Counted from the first letter of the stretch, positions 32,487 to 43,879 are shown. The stretch is DNA of 64,000 nucleotides from Myotis daubentonii (GCF_963259705.1 NC_081841.1:115852979-115916978), one strand, 5' to 3'. The notes: generated by a model not told the origin, from the sequence alone. Numbers and translations: made by a program.

Positions 32487-33357
32487 CTAAAGGCCTGGTG
32501 CACAAAAATTTGTGCACTCGGGGGAAGAGGGGGTCCCTCAGACCAGCCTGTGCCCTCTCGCAATCTGGGACCCCTCGGGAGATAACGACCTGCTGGCTTA
32601 GGCCTGCTCCCGGGTGGCAGAGGGCAAGCCCAATCCCTAGGTGCAGGCCCTGGTCGGGCTCAGAGCAGAGCTGATTGGGGAGTTGGGGCACCTTCCCCTG
32701 TCATGCACAGAGCAGGGCAGATTGGGAGGTTGCGATGCCACACTCAGTCACGCTCAGGGTAGGGCTGATTGGGGGGTTGGGGCACTGCCCCCTGTCACAC
32801 TCAAGGCAGAGTCGATGGGGAGGTTTTGGCGCCACCCCCTGTCACGCACAGAGCAGGGCCCATCAGGGGGGTTGGGGCTCCATATCCTGTCATGCACAGA
32901 GCAGGGTCAATCAGGGGGTTGGGGAGCTCCCCCCTGTCATGCACAGAGCAGGGCTGATCAGGGGGTTGAGGAGCTCCCCCCTGTCACTCACAGAGTAGGG
33001 CCGATAGGGGAGTTGGGCCACCACCCCCTGTCACACTTAGGGCAGGGTGGATCAGGGGGTTGGGGCGCCGCCCTCTATCACCCACAGAGCAGGGCTGATC
33101 AGAGGGTTGGGGTGCCACCACTCTCATACTCAGGGCAGGGCCAATGGGGAGGTTATGGCTCTACCCCGTCACACACAGAGCAGGGCCTGTGGGGGGGGGG
33201 CGGGGGGCTTGGGGCGCTGCACCCTGTCACACACAGAGCTGCAGGGCGATCAGGGGGTTTGGGCGCTGCCCCCTGTCTCGCTGATCCCGGTGCCAGGAGG
33301 CCTCTCAGCTCCGCTGATCCCAGTGCTGGGAGGCATATTACCCTTTTACTATATAGA
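32487..33357 (-). mobile_element. Helitron unit 5 (downstream member of composite, locus 2)
   Basis: Minus-strand start TTCTATATAGTAAAAGGG at the junction; end GTGCACAAATTTTTGTGCAC, then CAGGCCTTTAG. Homologous to 9,676-10,400 with a longer minisatellite (32,660-33,290). Directly joined to unit 4 at 33,357/33,358. Confidence 0.87.
32660..33290. repeat. Minisatellite in Helitron unit 5, about 13 copies
   Basis: Units of about 47-48 bp with CAGAGCAGGGC..GGGGGTTGGGG recur throughout. The 274-codon plus-strand frame across it is a product of the repeat (near-multiple-of-three period), not a gene. Confidence 0.9.
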
Positions 33358-34003
33358 ATAGAGGCCTGGTGCATGGGTGGGGCTGGCTGGTTTGCCCTGA
33401 AGGGTGTCCTGGATCAGCGTGGCGGTCCCCACTGGGGTGCCTGGCCAGTCTGGGTGAGGGGATGATGGCTGTTTGCAGCTGGTCACACACCCTTCAGGGT
33501 GGGGGTCCCCACTGGGGTGCCTGGCCAGTCTGGCTGAGGGGCTGAGGGCTGTTTTCAGGCTGGGACTGAAGCTCCCAACTGCTCCTTTTTTTCTTTTTTC
33601 TTTTTTTATTCTGGGCCAGCTTTAGCTCTGAGGCCTCGGCTGCTGAAAACAGGTTTCTGGCCTTTGTTTACCGTCCGTATTTGATACACTGTTGCAGTCT
33701 GGTTAGCTGAAGCTCCGCTGAGTAAAGCAGGTTTCTGGGGGTTTTTTAGCTTCTTTATTCACAACATAGTTGCTTAGAGTTGCAGCTGAGAGGCCGGCAA
33801 GTCAGGCGGGGAACGTTGGAGTTCTCCGTCACTGAAACAAGCAAGCCTCCCTGTTCTCATCAGCTGCCTGGCTGCCTGCCGCCATCTTGGCTGCCAGTTA
33901 ATTTGCATATCTCGGCCCTACTCTGTGAGTGACAGGGGGATTAGCCAATGGGAAGGGTAGCGGAGTGACACTAATTACCATGTTTCTCTTTTATTAGTGT
34001 AGA
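33358..34003 (-). mobile_element. Helitron unit 4 (upstream member of composite, locus 2)
   Basis: Minus-strand start TCTACACTAATAAAAGAG, then CCCATTGGCTAATC and TATGCAAATTAACTGGC. It ends CCCACCCATGCACCAGGCCTCTA with only half of the terminator palindrome. Same unit and same order as 9,034-9,675. Confidence 0.85.
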
Positions 34004-34247
34004 TACCTATGATAAAGTTTAATTTATAAATTAGGCACAGTAAGAGATTAACATCAATAACTAATAATAAAATATAACAATTGTAACCATATATTATATT
34101 AAAAGTTAAGTAATGTGGTCTCTATATCTGAAATACCTTATTGTACTGTATTCACCTTTTCCTGCTTCTCTTTGGCATGTTTGAATTGCCACCCTCAATA
34201 CTCTTGCATTTTGGGGCCATTGTTGTTGTTTTTGTAATATATATATA
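34004..34247. other. Unassigned AT-rich spacer
   Basis: No repeat recognised. Confidence 0.4.
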
Positions 34248-35324
34248 CTAGGGGCCCGGTGCACGAAATTCGTGCACTGGGTGTGTGTGTGGGGGGGAGT
34301 GTCCCTCAGCCCAGCCTGCCCCCTCTCACATACTGGGAGCCCTCAGGCGTTGACCCCCATCACCCTCCAATCGCAGGATCGGCCCCTTGCCCAGGCCTGA
34401 TGCCTCGGCCAGAGGTGTAGACCCCCATCACCTTCCGACCGCCTGATCGGCCCCTTGCCCAGGCCTGACGCCTCTGACAGAGGTGTCAGGCTTGGACAGG
34501 GGACCCCCATCTCCCCCTGATCACTGGCTCTGGCCCCGCCCAGGCCTGAGGCCTCTGGCCCAGGAATCATGCCTGGGCAGGGGACCCCCATCTCCCTCTG
34601 ATCGATTGCTCCACCCCCCTCCCAAGCCTGACGCCTCTGACCCAGGCTTCAGGCCTGGGCAAGGGGACCATCATATCCCCCCAATCCCCGGCTCCGCCCC
34701 CCACCCAGGCCTGATGCCTTGGCCAGAGGAGTTGACCCTCATCACCCTCCGATCACCAATTACCGGATCGGCCCCTTGACCAGGCCTGAGGCCTCTGGCC
34801 TAGGTGTCTGGCCCGGGCAGCGGGGACCCGCAGCTACAGCGGCCCTGCGATCGTGGGCTCCACTTTAGGCCCAGGCAAGGGACCCCTAGCTCCCGGGACT
34901 GCCAGCTTTGACCGTGTCCAGCTCCCATCGCTGGCTCCACCCCTACTTCCTGCTATCACTGGCCAGGGCGGCAAAGGCGCCTGATTCTCCGATCGTGACT
35001 GGGGGGCAGGGCAAAGGCGGCCCCAGGGCCGCCTTTGCCCTGCCCCCCAGCTCTTAGCTCCCCCCTGGGTTTCTGATCACTGTCAGTGGCAGGGGGCTTC
35101 TTCCTGCTTTCCCTTTTGCCTCCCTGCATTGTGCCTACATATGCAAATTAACCACCATCTTGTTGGCAGTTAACTGCCAATCTTAGTTGGCAGTTAACTG
35201 TCAATCATAGTTGGCAGTTAACTGCCAATCATAGTTGGCAGTTAATTTGCATATAGCCCTGATTAGCCAATGAAAAGGGTATCGTCGTACGCCAATTACC
35301 ATTTTTCTCTTTTATTAGATAGGA
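34248..35324 (-). mobile_element. 1.08-kb Helitron with repeated hairpin block
   Basis: Minus-strand start TCCTATCTAATAAAAGAG, then TTGGCGTACGACGATACCC; end GTGCACGAATTTCGTGCAC, then CGGGCCCCTAG. Sister of 15,129-16,158. A self-complementary block (TTGGCAGTTAACTGCCAA) is repeated between about 35,163 and 35,245, where the sister has it once. Confidence 0.93.
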
Positions 35325-35334
35325 TTTTTCAAAT

Positions 35335-35435
35335 TGAGTTGAGATACAGTATAGTTTCAGGTGCAGAAGCCAGTGATTAAACATTTATATAATTTACAAA
35401 GTGATCATCCCAATAAATCTAGTACCATCTAACAC
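35335..35435 (-). repeat. Old L1 fragment
   Basis: TATAGTTTCAGGTGCAGAAG..AGTGATTAAACATTTAT..GTACCATCTAACACC is typical of the antisense of old L1 3' sequence. Diverged. Confidence 0.55.
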
Positions 35436-35455
35436 CATAAATAATTATTATAATA

Positions 35456-36347
35456 CTAGAGGCCTGGTGCACAAAACTTTGTGCACTCGGGGGGGGGGGG
35501 GGGGGAGACGGGGTCCCTCAGCCCGGCCTGTGCCCTCTCGCAGTCTGGGACCCCTTGGGAGATAACAACCTGCAGGCTTAGGCCTGCTCCTGGGTGGCAG
35601 AGGGCAGATCCAATCCCTAGGTGCAGCCCTTGGTCGGGTTCAGAGTAGGGCTGATTGGGGAGTTGGGGTGCTACCCCCTGTCATGCACAGATCAGGGCGG
35701 ATCAGGAGGTTGCGATGCCACCCTCAGTAATGCTCAGGGTAGGGCCGATTGGAGGTTTGGGGCACCGCCCCCAGTCACACGCAGAGCAGGGCTGATGGGG
35801 AGATTATGGTTCTACCACGTCACACACAGAGCAGGGCCCGTGGGGGGCGGTTGGGGCATCACCCTCTATCACCCACAGAGCAGGGCCGATCAGGGGGTTG
35901 GGGCGCCGCCACTCTCACACTCAGGGCAGGGCCGATGGGTAGGTTATGGCTCTACCCCGTCACACACAGAGCAGGGCCCACGGGGGCGGGGGGGGGGGGT
36001 TGGGGAGCCGCACCCTGTCACACACAGAACAGGGCCGATCAGGGGAGGTTGGGGCACCGCAGCCTGTCACACACAGAGCCACAGGGTGATCAGGGGGTTG
36101 GGGAGCTCCCCCATATCAGGCACAGAACAGGGCTGATCAGGGGGTTGGGGCGCCTTCCCCTGTCACGAGCAGAGCAGGGCGGTTAGGGAGGTTGTGCCTC
36201 CCCCCCGCCCCCCAATCACACACAGAGCCGCAGGGCGATCAGGGTGTTTGGGCGCTGCTCCCTGTCAGGCTGATCCCAGTGCCGGGAGGCCTCACGGCTC
36301 CACTGATCCCGGTGCTGGGAAGCATATTACCCTTTTACTATATAGGA
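35456..36347 (-). mobile_element. Helitron unit 5 (downstream member of composite, locus 3)
   Basis: Minus-strand end GTGCACAAAGTTTTGTGCAC, then CAGGCCTCTAG. The unit contains the minisatellite (about 35,640-36,255, roughly 13 copies). Minus-strand start TCCTATATAGTAAAAGGG at the junction with unit 4. Confidence 0.87.
35640..36255. repeat. Minisatellite in Helitron unit 5, about 13 copies
   Basis: Same unit as at 9,755 and 32,660, with local GC-rich expansions (runs of G near 35,985). Confidence 0.88.
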
Positions 36348-36993
36348 TAGAGGCCTAGTGCACGGGTGGGGGGTGGCTGGTTTGTCCTGAAGGGTGTCCT
36401 GGATCAGGGTGGGGGTCCTGCTTGGGTGCCTGGCCAGCCTGGATGAGGGGATGATGGCTGTTTGCAGCTGGTCACACACCCTTCAGGGTGGGGGTCCCCA
36501 CTGGGGTGCCTGGCCAGTCTGGGTGAAGGGCTGAGGGCCGTTTTCAGGCTGGCGAGTGACTGAAGCTCCCAACCGCTCCTTTTTTTCTTTTTATTCTTTT
36601 TATTCTGGGCCAGCTTTAGCTCTGAGGCTTGGCTCCAGCTCTTAGGCCTTGGCTACTGAAAGCAGGTATCTGGTTTGTTTGGGTTCTATAATCGAAACAC
36701 TGTTTCAACTCCAGCTCTGAGATCCCGGCTGGCTGAGAGCAGGTTTTGGGGTTTTGCTTAGCTTCTATATTTGTAACAATGTTTCAAACTGCAAGATCAG
36801 AGGCCGGCAGCGGCAGGCGGGGAATGTTGGATTCCTCCGTCACTTAAGCAAGCAAGCCTCATGTTCGCTTCAAGCTGCCTGGCTGCCGGCTGCCATCTTG
36901 GCTGGCAGTTAATTTGCATATCGCTCTGATTAGCCAATGGGAAGGGTAGCGGATGCACGGATAATTACCATGTTTCTCTCTTATTAGATAGGA
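36348..36993 (-). mobile_element. Helitron unit 4 (upstream member of composite, locus 3)
   Basis: Minus-strand start TCCTATCTAATAAGAGAG, then CCCATTGGCTAATCAGAGC and GATATGCAAATTAACTGCC; end CCACCCGTGCACTAGGCCTCTA. The HAL1 copy D inserted at its 5' edge, duplicating AGATAGGATTATT. Confidence 0.87.
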
Positions 36994-36998
36994 TTATT

Positions 36999-38887
36999 TT
37001 TTTAATTAAATCTTTATTGTTCAGATTATTACATTTGTTCCTCTTTTTTCCCCCCATAACTCCCCTCCTCCCAGTTCCCGCCCACCCTCCACCCTCACTC
37101 CCCACCCACTGTCCTCATCCATAGGTGCACGATTTTTGTCCAGTCTCTTCCCGCATCTCCCATACCCCTTTTCCCCCCAAGAATAGTCAGTCCATTCCCT
37201 TTCTATGTCCCTGATTCTATTATGATCACCAGAATATTTGTTCACTTGATTCTTAGATTCACTTGATAGATGCATGTTTGTTGTTCATACTTTGTATCTT
37301 TACCTTTTTCTTCTTCTTCCTCATCTTAAAGGATACCTTTCAGCATTTCATATAATCCTGGTTTGGTGGTGATGAACTCCTTTAGCTTTTCCTTATCTCT
37401 GAAGCTCTTTATCTGACCTTCAGTTCTGAATGATAGCTTTGCTGGATAAAGTAATCTTGGTTGTAGGTTCTTGGTATTCATCACTTTGAATATTTCTTGC
37501 CACTCCCTTCTGGCCTGCAAAGTTTCTGTTGAGAAATCAGCTGACAGTCGTATGGGTATTCCCTTGTAGGTAACTGAGTTACTTTCTCTTGCTGCTTTTA
37601 AGATTCTCTCTTTATCTTTTGCTCTTGGCATTTTAATTATGATGTGTCTTGGTGTGGTCCTCTTTGGATTCCTTTTGTTTGGGGTTCTCCTCGCTTCTTG
37701 GACCTGTAAGTCCATTTCTTTCACCAGGTGGGGGAAGTTTTCTGTCATTATTTCTTCAAATAGGTTTTCAGTATCTTGCTGTCTCTCATCTTCTGGCACC
37801 CCTATAATTCTGATGTTGGTACGCTTGAAGCTGTCCCAGAGGCTCCTTACACTATCTTCGTATTTTCGGATTCTTTTTTCATTTTGCTTTTCCAGTTGGT
37901 GTTTTTTGCTTCTTTGCATTTCAAATCTTTGCCTTGATTCTTGCGCTCCTCAGGTCTCCTGTTGGGAGTCTGTATAGTATTCTTTATTTCAGTCAGTGTA
38001 TGCTTAATTTCTAGTTGGTTCTTTATCATAACATTGAGGGTCTCATTAGATTTCTTGTAGATCTCATTAAGTTTATCGGCAGCTTCTAGACAGTTCTTGA
38101 GAGACCTTAAAAGTGTGGTTCTGAACTTTATATCTTCCATTGACAATTTTGTCCTGTTTCTTTGTCTCTGCATTTTTTTTTTATGCTTTCTTGGTGCACT
38201 CCCTTGTGGTCTTTGTGCACAGTCTTGTTGTAGTTAATCCTTGATTGTTGTAGTTAATACTGGGGGGATTTGACCTCCAGGCCAACTGGCTATGAGAGTC
38301 AGCTGTGTCTGCAGTGGGAAAACTTCTGTCCTCTGGGGAGGTGCTAATTTAGCCTTTGCCTGAGGCTATCTGGCAAATGGCTCTGTGCAGGGCTTGGGCG
38401 GGCGGGTCGCACGGGATCAAACAGGGCGGGCCAGAGTCAGCAGTTATGGTTGCTCTCAGTTCTGTCCCCAGGGGCTCTGCCTCACAGAGTCCCAGCAACC
38501 GCTGCAAACCTCAGAGAGAAAGCTGCCTTCGAGTTCCGACCCAAGCCAGACAGTCCCGCTTCTCCCCTTTGAGTCTGTGTCCCTAGAGACTGGCCCGGAT
38601 CTGGAGCTCAGAGTCTGAAACTCCCTCCCGATTGAAAACAACAACCGCGCCCTCCGCTGCCAGCCCGCTCTCCACGCACTCCGCACCTCAGTATTTCACT
38701 TCAGCACTGTGCCTCCTCTGAGTCTGGGTATGATATTCTCTTTCCTCCTAGTTGTAGAATTTCCACTCAGCCAGCCCTCCTGTGGTTCTGGAAGATGTCC
38801 GTTCCGTCTTTTAGGTGTACCCTTGAATTGGTTGTTCAAAGCAGCAATCTCTGGAGTTAACCTATGCCACCATCTTGGTTCTCTCCC
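36999..38887 (-). mobile_element. Half-L1 (HAL1-like) copy D
   Basis: A perfect 13-bp duplication (AGATAGGATTATT) lies at 36,986-36,998 and 38,888-38,900. Minus-strand layout: AACCAAGATGGTGGCAT near the start, 5'UTR, ORF1 (38,173-37,326), 3'UTR, AATAATCTGAACAATAAAG. ORF2 is absent. It is younger than the composite Helitron it interrupts. Confidence 0.92.
37326..38173 (-). pseudogene. HAL1 copy D ORF1, one frameshift
   Basis: It starts at an ATG (MQRQRNRTKLSMED). The coiled coil is open to about 37,900, where a one-base loss in an A-rich stretch shifts the frame. The rest is open from 37,919 (RIIGVPEDERQQ, LQARREWQEIFKVMNTKNL, MLKGIL). The sequence otherwise follows copy C closely, including the short coiled coil. 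Confidence 0.87.
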
Positions 38888-38970
38888 AGATAGGATTATT
38901 GACTACAATTCTTATGCTGTACTTTACATCCCCATGACTATTCTGTACCTGCTAATTAGCACTTCTCTTT

Positions 38971-40048
38971 TTAAGAATATTCTTTATTGTTGAAATTATT
39001 ACATATGTCCCCTTTTTCTCCCATTAGCCTCTCCCAGCCCACCATCCCCCCACACCCCTGCCACCCATGCCTTCACACTCCTATTGTCTGTGTTCATGGG
39101 TTATGCTTATATGCATACAAGTTCTTTGGTTGATCTCTTACCCTCTCACCCCTACCCTTCGCCCATCTTCCCCTGCCTTCCCCCTGAGTTTTGACAGCCT
39201 GTTTGATGCTTCTATGTCTCTGGGTCTATTTTTGTTCATCAGTTTATGTTGTTCATTAGATTCAACATATCAGTGAGATAATTTTATACTTATCTTTCAC
39301 TGACTGGCTTATTTCACCTAGCATAATGCTCTCCAGGTCCATCCATGATGTTGCAAATGGTAAGAGTAATTTCTTTTGTACAGCTGCATAGTACTCCATT
39401 GTATAGATGTACCACTTTTTATCCACTCAGCTGATGAAGGGCACTTAGTCTGTTTGAGATCTTAGCTATTGTAAATTGTGCTGCTATGAATATAAGGGTG
39501 CATATGTCCTTTCTGATTTATGTTTCTGATTTCTTGGGATATATTCCTAGAAGTGAGATTACTGGGTCAAAGGGAAGTTCCATTTTTAATTTTTTAAGGA
39601 AATGCCATACTGTTTCCACAGTGGCTGCACCAGTCTGCATTCCCACCAGCAGTGCACGAGGGTTCCCTTTTCTCCACATCATTGCCAGCACTTGTAGTTT
39701 GTTGATTTGTTGATGATAAACATTCTGGCAGGTGTGAGATTGTACCTCAATGTCATTTTTATTTACATCTCTCAGATGATTAGTGACTTTGAGCATTTTT
39801 TCATATGCCTCTTTGTCTTCTGTTTGTCTGCTTTCAAGAGTGTCTATTTAGGTACTTTGCCCATTTTTTTTTTTATTGGATTGTTTGTCTTCTTGTTGTT
39901 CAGTTGTATGAGTTCCTTATAAAATTTAGGGATTAAATCCTTATCAGATGTAACATTGGAAAATATGTTCCCCCATGCAGTGGGCTCTCTTATTATTTTG
40001 TTGATGGTTTCTTTTGCTGTGAAGAAGCTTTTTATTATGACATAGTCC
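38971..40048 (-). mobile_element. 5'-truncated L1 (ORF2 end and 3'UTR)
   Basis: In reverse, the region near 39,796-39,518 encodes the ORF2 C-terminal end in broken frames ([16 protein letters not shown]). The tail is ACATATGTAATAATTTCAAC then AATAAAG. The L1 stops at 40,048 where an LTR begins. Confidence 0.88.
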
Positions 40049-40482
40049 TGCTGGGGTGTTTCTCAGCATCTAGAAGGGTTCAGGAATCTGGAGAATGGCT
40101 GTGAGTAAATTAATAAAGAGACTAGACATGAGAGATAAATTTGGAAGGCATTTTGGGGAGCCAGAGGAGACCTAGCTTCAGTAACCAAATTCTCTAAATC
40201 TCTGGACCCCTAGCTTTTTACTAACACAAATTGCCCTAAAGCAAAGCAGATATACATATCAAAGGTAAGGTTTGGTATACATAGGCATTGTCAGGTTGGG
40301 GAAACTGCCTTGGCTGTTAGGCAGCAGGCAATAATATATGCAAATCTTTAGGTTTGGGGAAATGCTTTCAGCTATTCCAGAAGCAGGTGATATATGTAGC
40401 TTGAGCCCTGCTGAAGCCTCAAGGTCCACCAACATTTTGATGAAGTTCTCTCATTTATGACCTGTTGTAGTTAGCCCCTACC
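40049..40482 (-). repeat. LTR, probably class II ERV
   Basis: In reverse it starts TGGTAGGGGCTAACTACAAC and ends CACCCCAGCA, giving TG...CA. A purine-rich AAAGAAGGGGGACA lies just upstream on the same strand, a polypurine tract. No target duplication recovered. Confidence 0.6.
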
Positions 40483-40586
40483 ATGTCCCCCTTCTTTGTT
40501 TTAATAAATTTAATAAGAATGTATGTCATTTGCAGAGCTCGAGTCCTTATTAGATTTTTAAATTCAATGGAAAGGATAGCGTTCTA

Positions 40587-41049
40587 TTATGTCCCTTTAA
40601 ATTGTTGCCAGGCATCAAAGGAATCAGTCTGTGGTAAGCTCCTTTCTGGGCTCAGGGTTCTTTGAGTCTTCTTTCCATTACTATCCCCTGTGACATGACA
40701 GCAATAATATTCCAGTTCTGGATGGTGGACACATGGTGGCAATGCAGGTCCGACCTTCTGTGGCTTGGTCCTGTGCAACCTGCAGTGACGCACACTGCTA
40801 GCATGGCAAGGCATCTTCACCATCCTCCATCTCTGGACTGTTTCTCCTTTTTCTCATCGGTGTGTTGGTTGCGGCCATTGCCATCTGTGGCTGGAGTAGT
40901 CTGGTTAGTTCCTCTCTTGGATCCATTGTTGTAGGAATCCACAAAGGCTTAGAGGAGTTTTCTGGAAATATATAAGCATATTCTCGTCCAAAGGTTAATA
41001 AAGGAATCTTTCTATAAACTAGACTTGGGATCTTTTCATTTTTGCCCAA
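40587..41049 (-). pseudogene. Class II ERV pol end (integrase C-terminal-like)
   Basis: The minus-strand frame 41,049-40,798 contains PLLTFGREYAYIFPEN and KPLWIPT. These resemble the integrase DNA-binding end of betaretroviral-type pol (a LL-W/F-GR-YA-V-FPE pattern before PLW-P). The remainder is without clear homology. Only about 320 bp separates it from the LTR polypurine tract, so env is lacking, an IAP-like arrangement. Assignment rests on a short motif. Confidence 0.45.
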
Positions 41050-41703
41050 ACTATTTTCCTTTGGCTTATTCTGACAACATGTGTAATTTCATGGGTGTCT
41101 TGCCATCAGCATTACAAGTGAAAAAATTTTAAAGTAAACATTTTAAGTAATTAAGCTTGATGTAATTTATTTACAGGATATTTGTCCACTATCCCCTCTT
41201 TTTTGATTTAAATAAATTTAAGAGGCTTTTGGAAATTTTGCAATGCAGTCTTGATAACTTTTAATTTTCTGCACAGAAATATGACTGCTTTGGATTCATT
41301 GCATGTTAAGCAGCTTTTACTATGAGATGAATCATCAGCAAAAAATTAGTTAATGCTCCAGGAATAGGTTCCTGCCTAGTACAACTAAGTTCCCTTGAAT
41401 ATTCATTTATTTCAATTTGCCAATTTAAATTAGTCTGAAATAAGGTTTATTTTTTAATTTTACTTGTCCTTGGCTGTGGACAGTAAATGATACTAATTGA
41501 ATTTCTGCTATCAGTCTTTGAGTATACCTACCTAAGCTTTGTTTAAGGAGGCAAAAACACAAATTACTTTTCTTTTTGAAACCTAATATATTAACTTTTT
41601 AAATTACAGTTTTCCAGATATTTGAAGGAAACCTCTCTTTATTTCCTTCCAGAGTAATTTCTAGGCCACCTTTAGAGAGTTTCTTTTAAAAAACTTTTTT
41701 TTC
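41050..41703. other. AT-rich, possibly more ERV
   Basis: CACTATCCCCTCTTTTTTGA near 41,190 echoes the polypurine/LTR edge at 40,480 (reverse sense), but no domain can be read. Confidence 0.35.
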
Positions 41704-41711
41704 TTCTACAC

Positions 41712-42253
41712 CAGTGTTCAGCAAACTCATTAGTCAACAGAGCCAAATATCAACAGTAGAACGATTGCAATTTCTTTTGAGAGCCAAATTTTTTAAACTT
41801 AAACTATATAGGTAGGTACATTGTTATTAACTTAATTAGGGTACTCCTAAGCTGGTCTTTGCTAAAAACGTCCTCAATTTGATTGAGGTATGTTCTCTGA
41901 GGTCGACGCCTTCCAACTCTCCTATCCACATTTGTCTGGTATACTTGTTTCAGATAGACAAGTGTGGACAGGAGAGTTGTAAGGGGTCAACCTCAGTGAA
42001 CATACCCAAAAAAATGTACCTCCCCTGCTCTGCGTATCCCACAGCACGCCTGAGCCCCACGGCCCGCTGCATGACCAACCGACAGACACCCCCCACTTCT
42101 TATAATGCCACTTCTTCAAAATAGACTCGCCCAGGCAAAAAACTGACTTCTGCGCAAAAAGTTTCAATCGCACTGTACGTGCGCGCCTGCACGTGGTATT
42201 TTGAGGAAGAGCCACACTCAAGGGGCTCACAATGCACGGTTTGCCCACCACTG
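41712..42253. mobile_element. 542-bp non-autonomous hAT
   Basis: 8-bp flanks TTCTACAC (41,704-41,711) and TTCTACAT (42,254-42,261). Ends CAGTGTTCAGCAAACTC and GGTTTGCCCACCACTG. An internal inverted repeat pairs ACTCTCCTATCCACA with TGTGGACAGGAGAGT around 41,918-41,976. The GC-rich right half has no transposase. Confidence 0.83.
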
Positions 42254-42261
42254 TTCTACAT

Positions 42262-42876
42262 CAAGCAACAAACATAACAATCATGATTGCTTTTGAGATG
42301 CTGACCTATACCCTCATGTCTATATTTAAGTGACTTTCTTTATAGTTATGGTGATTACTATTAATTAGGTTTAATGTTTGAATAATAACCTTCAGTTTAT
42401 CCTGTAAATATTAGCGGAAGAGATTTCAAAATTTAAAATTTTTTTTTTATTAACCTTAAAATTTACTTTAACATAGCATACTTTTGGCTCATTTGCATAT
42501 ACAAAGGGATTATGGGAGGTCTTAGTAACTTTCAGAGGAATTTATTAGAGTCCAATTGCTTATAAAAACATTGGCTTCTCATATAACTTAATTTATATGA
42601 GACCCTGATTATATTTTAAAAAGCTAATTTATTAAGTAATTAAAGTAAGTATCTTTATTAAAAAAGCAAAGTAAGCAAATTTATATATTTTATCCATGAG
42701 GCACAAACGCCACCTCACCCACAGCCCATTTAAAATGCAGGCTGCTAGAGGGCTTTTCGTCTTTCAAAATTTCATTGCTTTTTGTTTTTTAAAATTCCGC
42801 TGCTGAAAAATTCAGCTTTACTTAAGAAATATTTTAGCAACTTTGCTTGCTCTCCCTTAGAGGTTAAAACTTTATA

Positions 42877-42961
<85 letters not shown>

Positions 42962-43165
42962 ATATAATATATTTATTAATTTTTATTTGATAAAGCTTTC
43001 CATGTGATTTTAAGTGAATTAGATAGGCTTAATTCAAAAATATTTCTTTTAAGAAGAGAGAATAAATTCTTTGAATTACCCCAGGGCCCATGAAATGCTT
43101 CAAAGTTATCCCTCCATTAAAGTCATGAAATTTAACTTGGAAAGACTTGGAAAGATATATATATA
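42262..43165. other. AT-rich sequence with (TA)n
   Basis: A (TA)n and (TATATG)n tract lies at about 42,884-42,968. Otherwise nothing recognised. Confidence 0.5.
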
Positions 43166-43879
43166 CTAGGGGCCCGGTGCACGAAATTCGTGCAGTGTCC
43201 CTCAGCCCAGCCTGCCCCCTCTCACATACTGGGAGCCCTCAGGCGTTGACCCCCATCACCCTCCAATCGCAGGATCGGCCCCTTGCCCAGGCCTGACGCC
43301 TCTGGCCTAGGTGTCCGGCCCGGGCAGCGGGGACCTGCAGTGGCAGCGGGGGGCGCCGCGACTGCACGGGCTCCGCCCCTGCCCCTGCAGGATGCCTCTG
43401 GCTGAGGCGTCCGGCCTGGGCAGCGGGGACCCGCAGCTGCAGCGGCCCCACGAACGTGGGCTTCGCTTTAGGCCCAGGCAAGGGGCCCCTAGCTCCTGGG
43501 ACTGCCAGCTTCGACCATGCCCAGCTCCCATCGCTGGCTCCACCCCTACTTCCTGCTATCACTGGCCAGGGCGGCAAAGGCACCTGATTCTCTGATCATG
43601 GCTGGGGGGCAGGGCAAAGGCCGCCCCAGGGCCACCTTTGCCCTGCCCCCCAGCTCTTAGCTCCCCGCTGGGTTTCTGATCACTGTCAGTGGCAGGGGGC
43701 TTCTTCCTGCTTTCCCTTTCGCCTCCCTGCATTGTGCCTACATATGCAAATTAACCACCATCTTGTTGACAGTTAACTGCCAATCATAGTTGGCAGTTAA
43801 TTTGCATATAGCCCTGATTAGCCAATGAAAAGGGTATCGTCGTACGCCAATTACCATTTTTCTCTTTTATTAGTGTTGA
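43166..43879 (-). mobile_element. 714-bp Helitron
   Basis: Minus-strand start TCAACACTAATAAAAGAG, then TTGGCGTACGACGATACCC; end GCACGAATTTCGTGCAC, then CGGGCCCCTAG. Same family as 15,129 and 34,248, with an internal deletion of the GC-rich body. Confidence 0.92.

Noticed and set aside
32641..33465. 274-codon open frame, also 198- and 190-codon frames at 9,569-10,245 and 171 codons at 35,621-36,136
   Set aside because: They lie in the Helitron minisatellite. The near-48-bp period keeps frames open, and the peptides are simple Gly/Pro/Ser/Arg repeats read in several frames at once.
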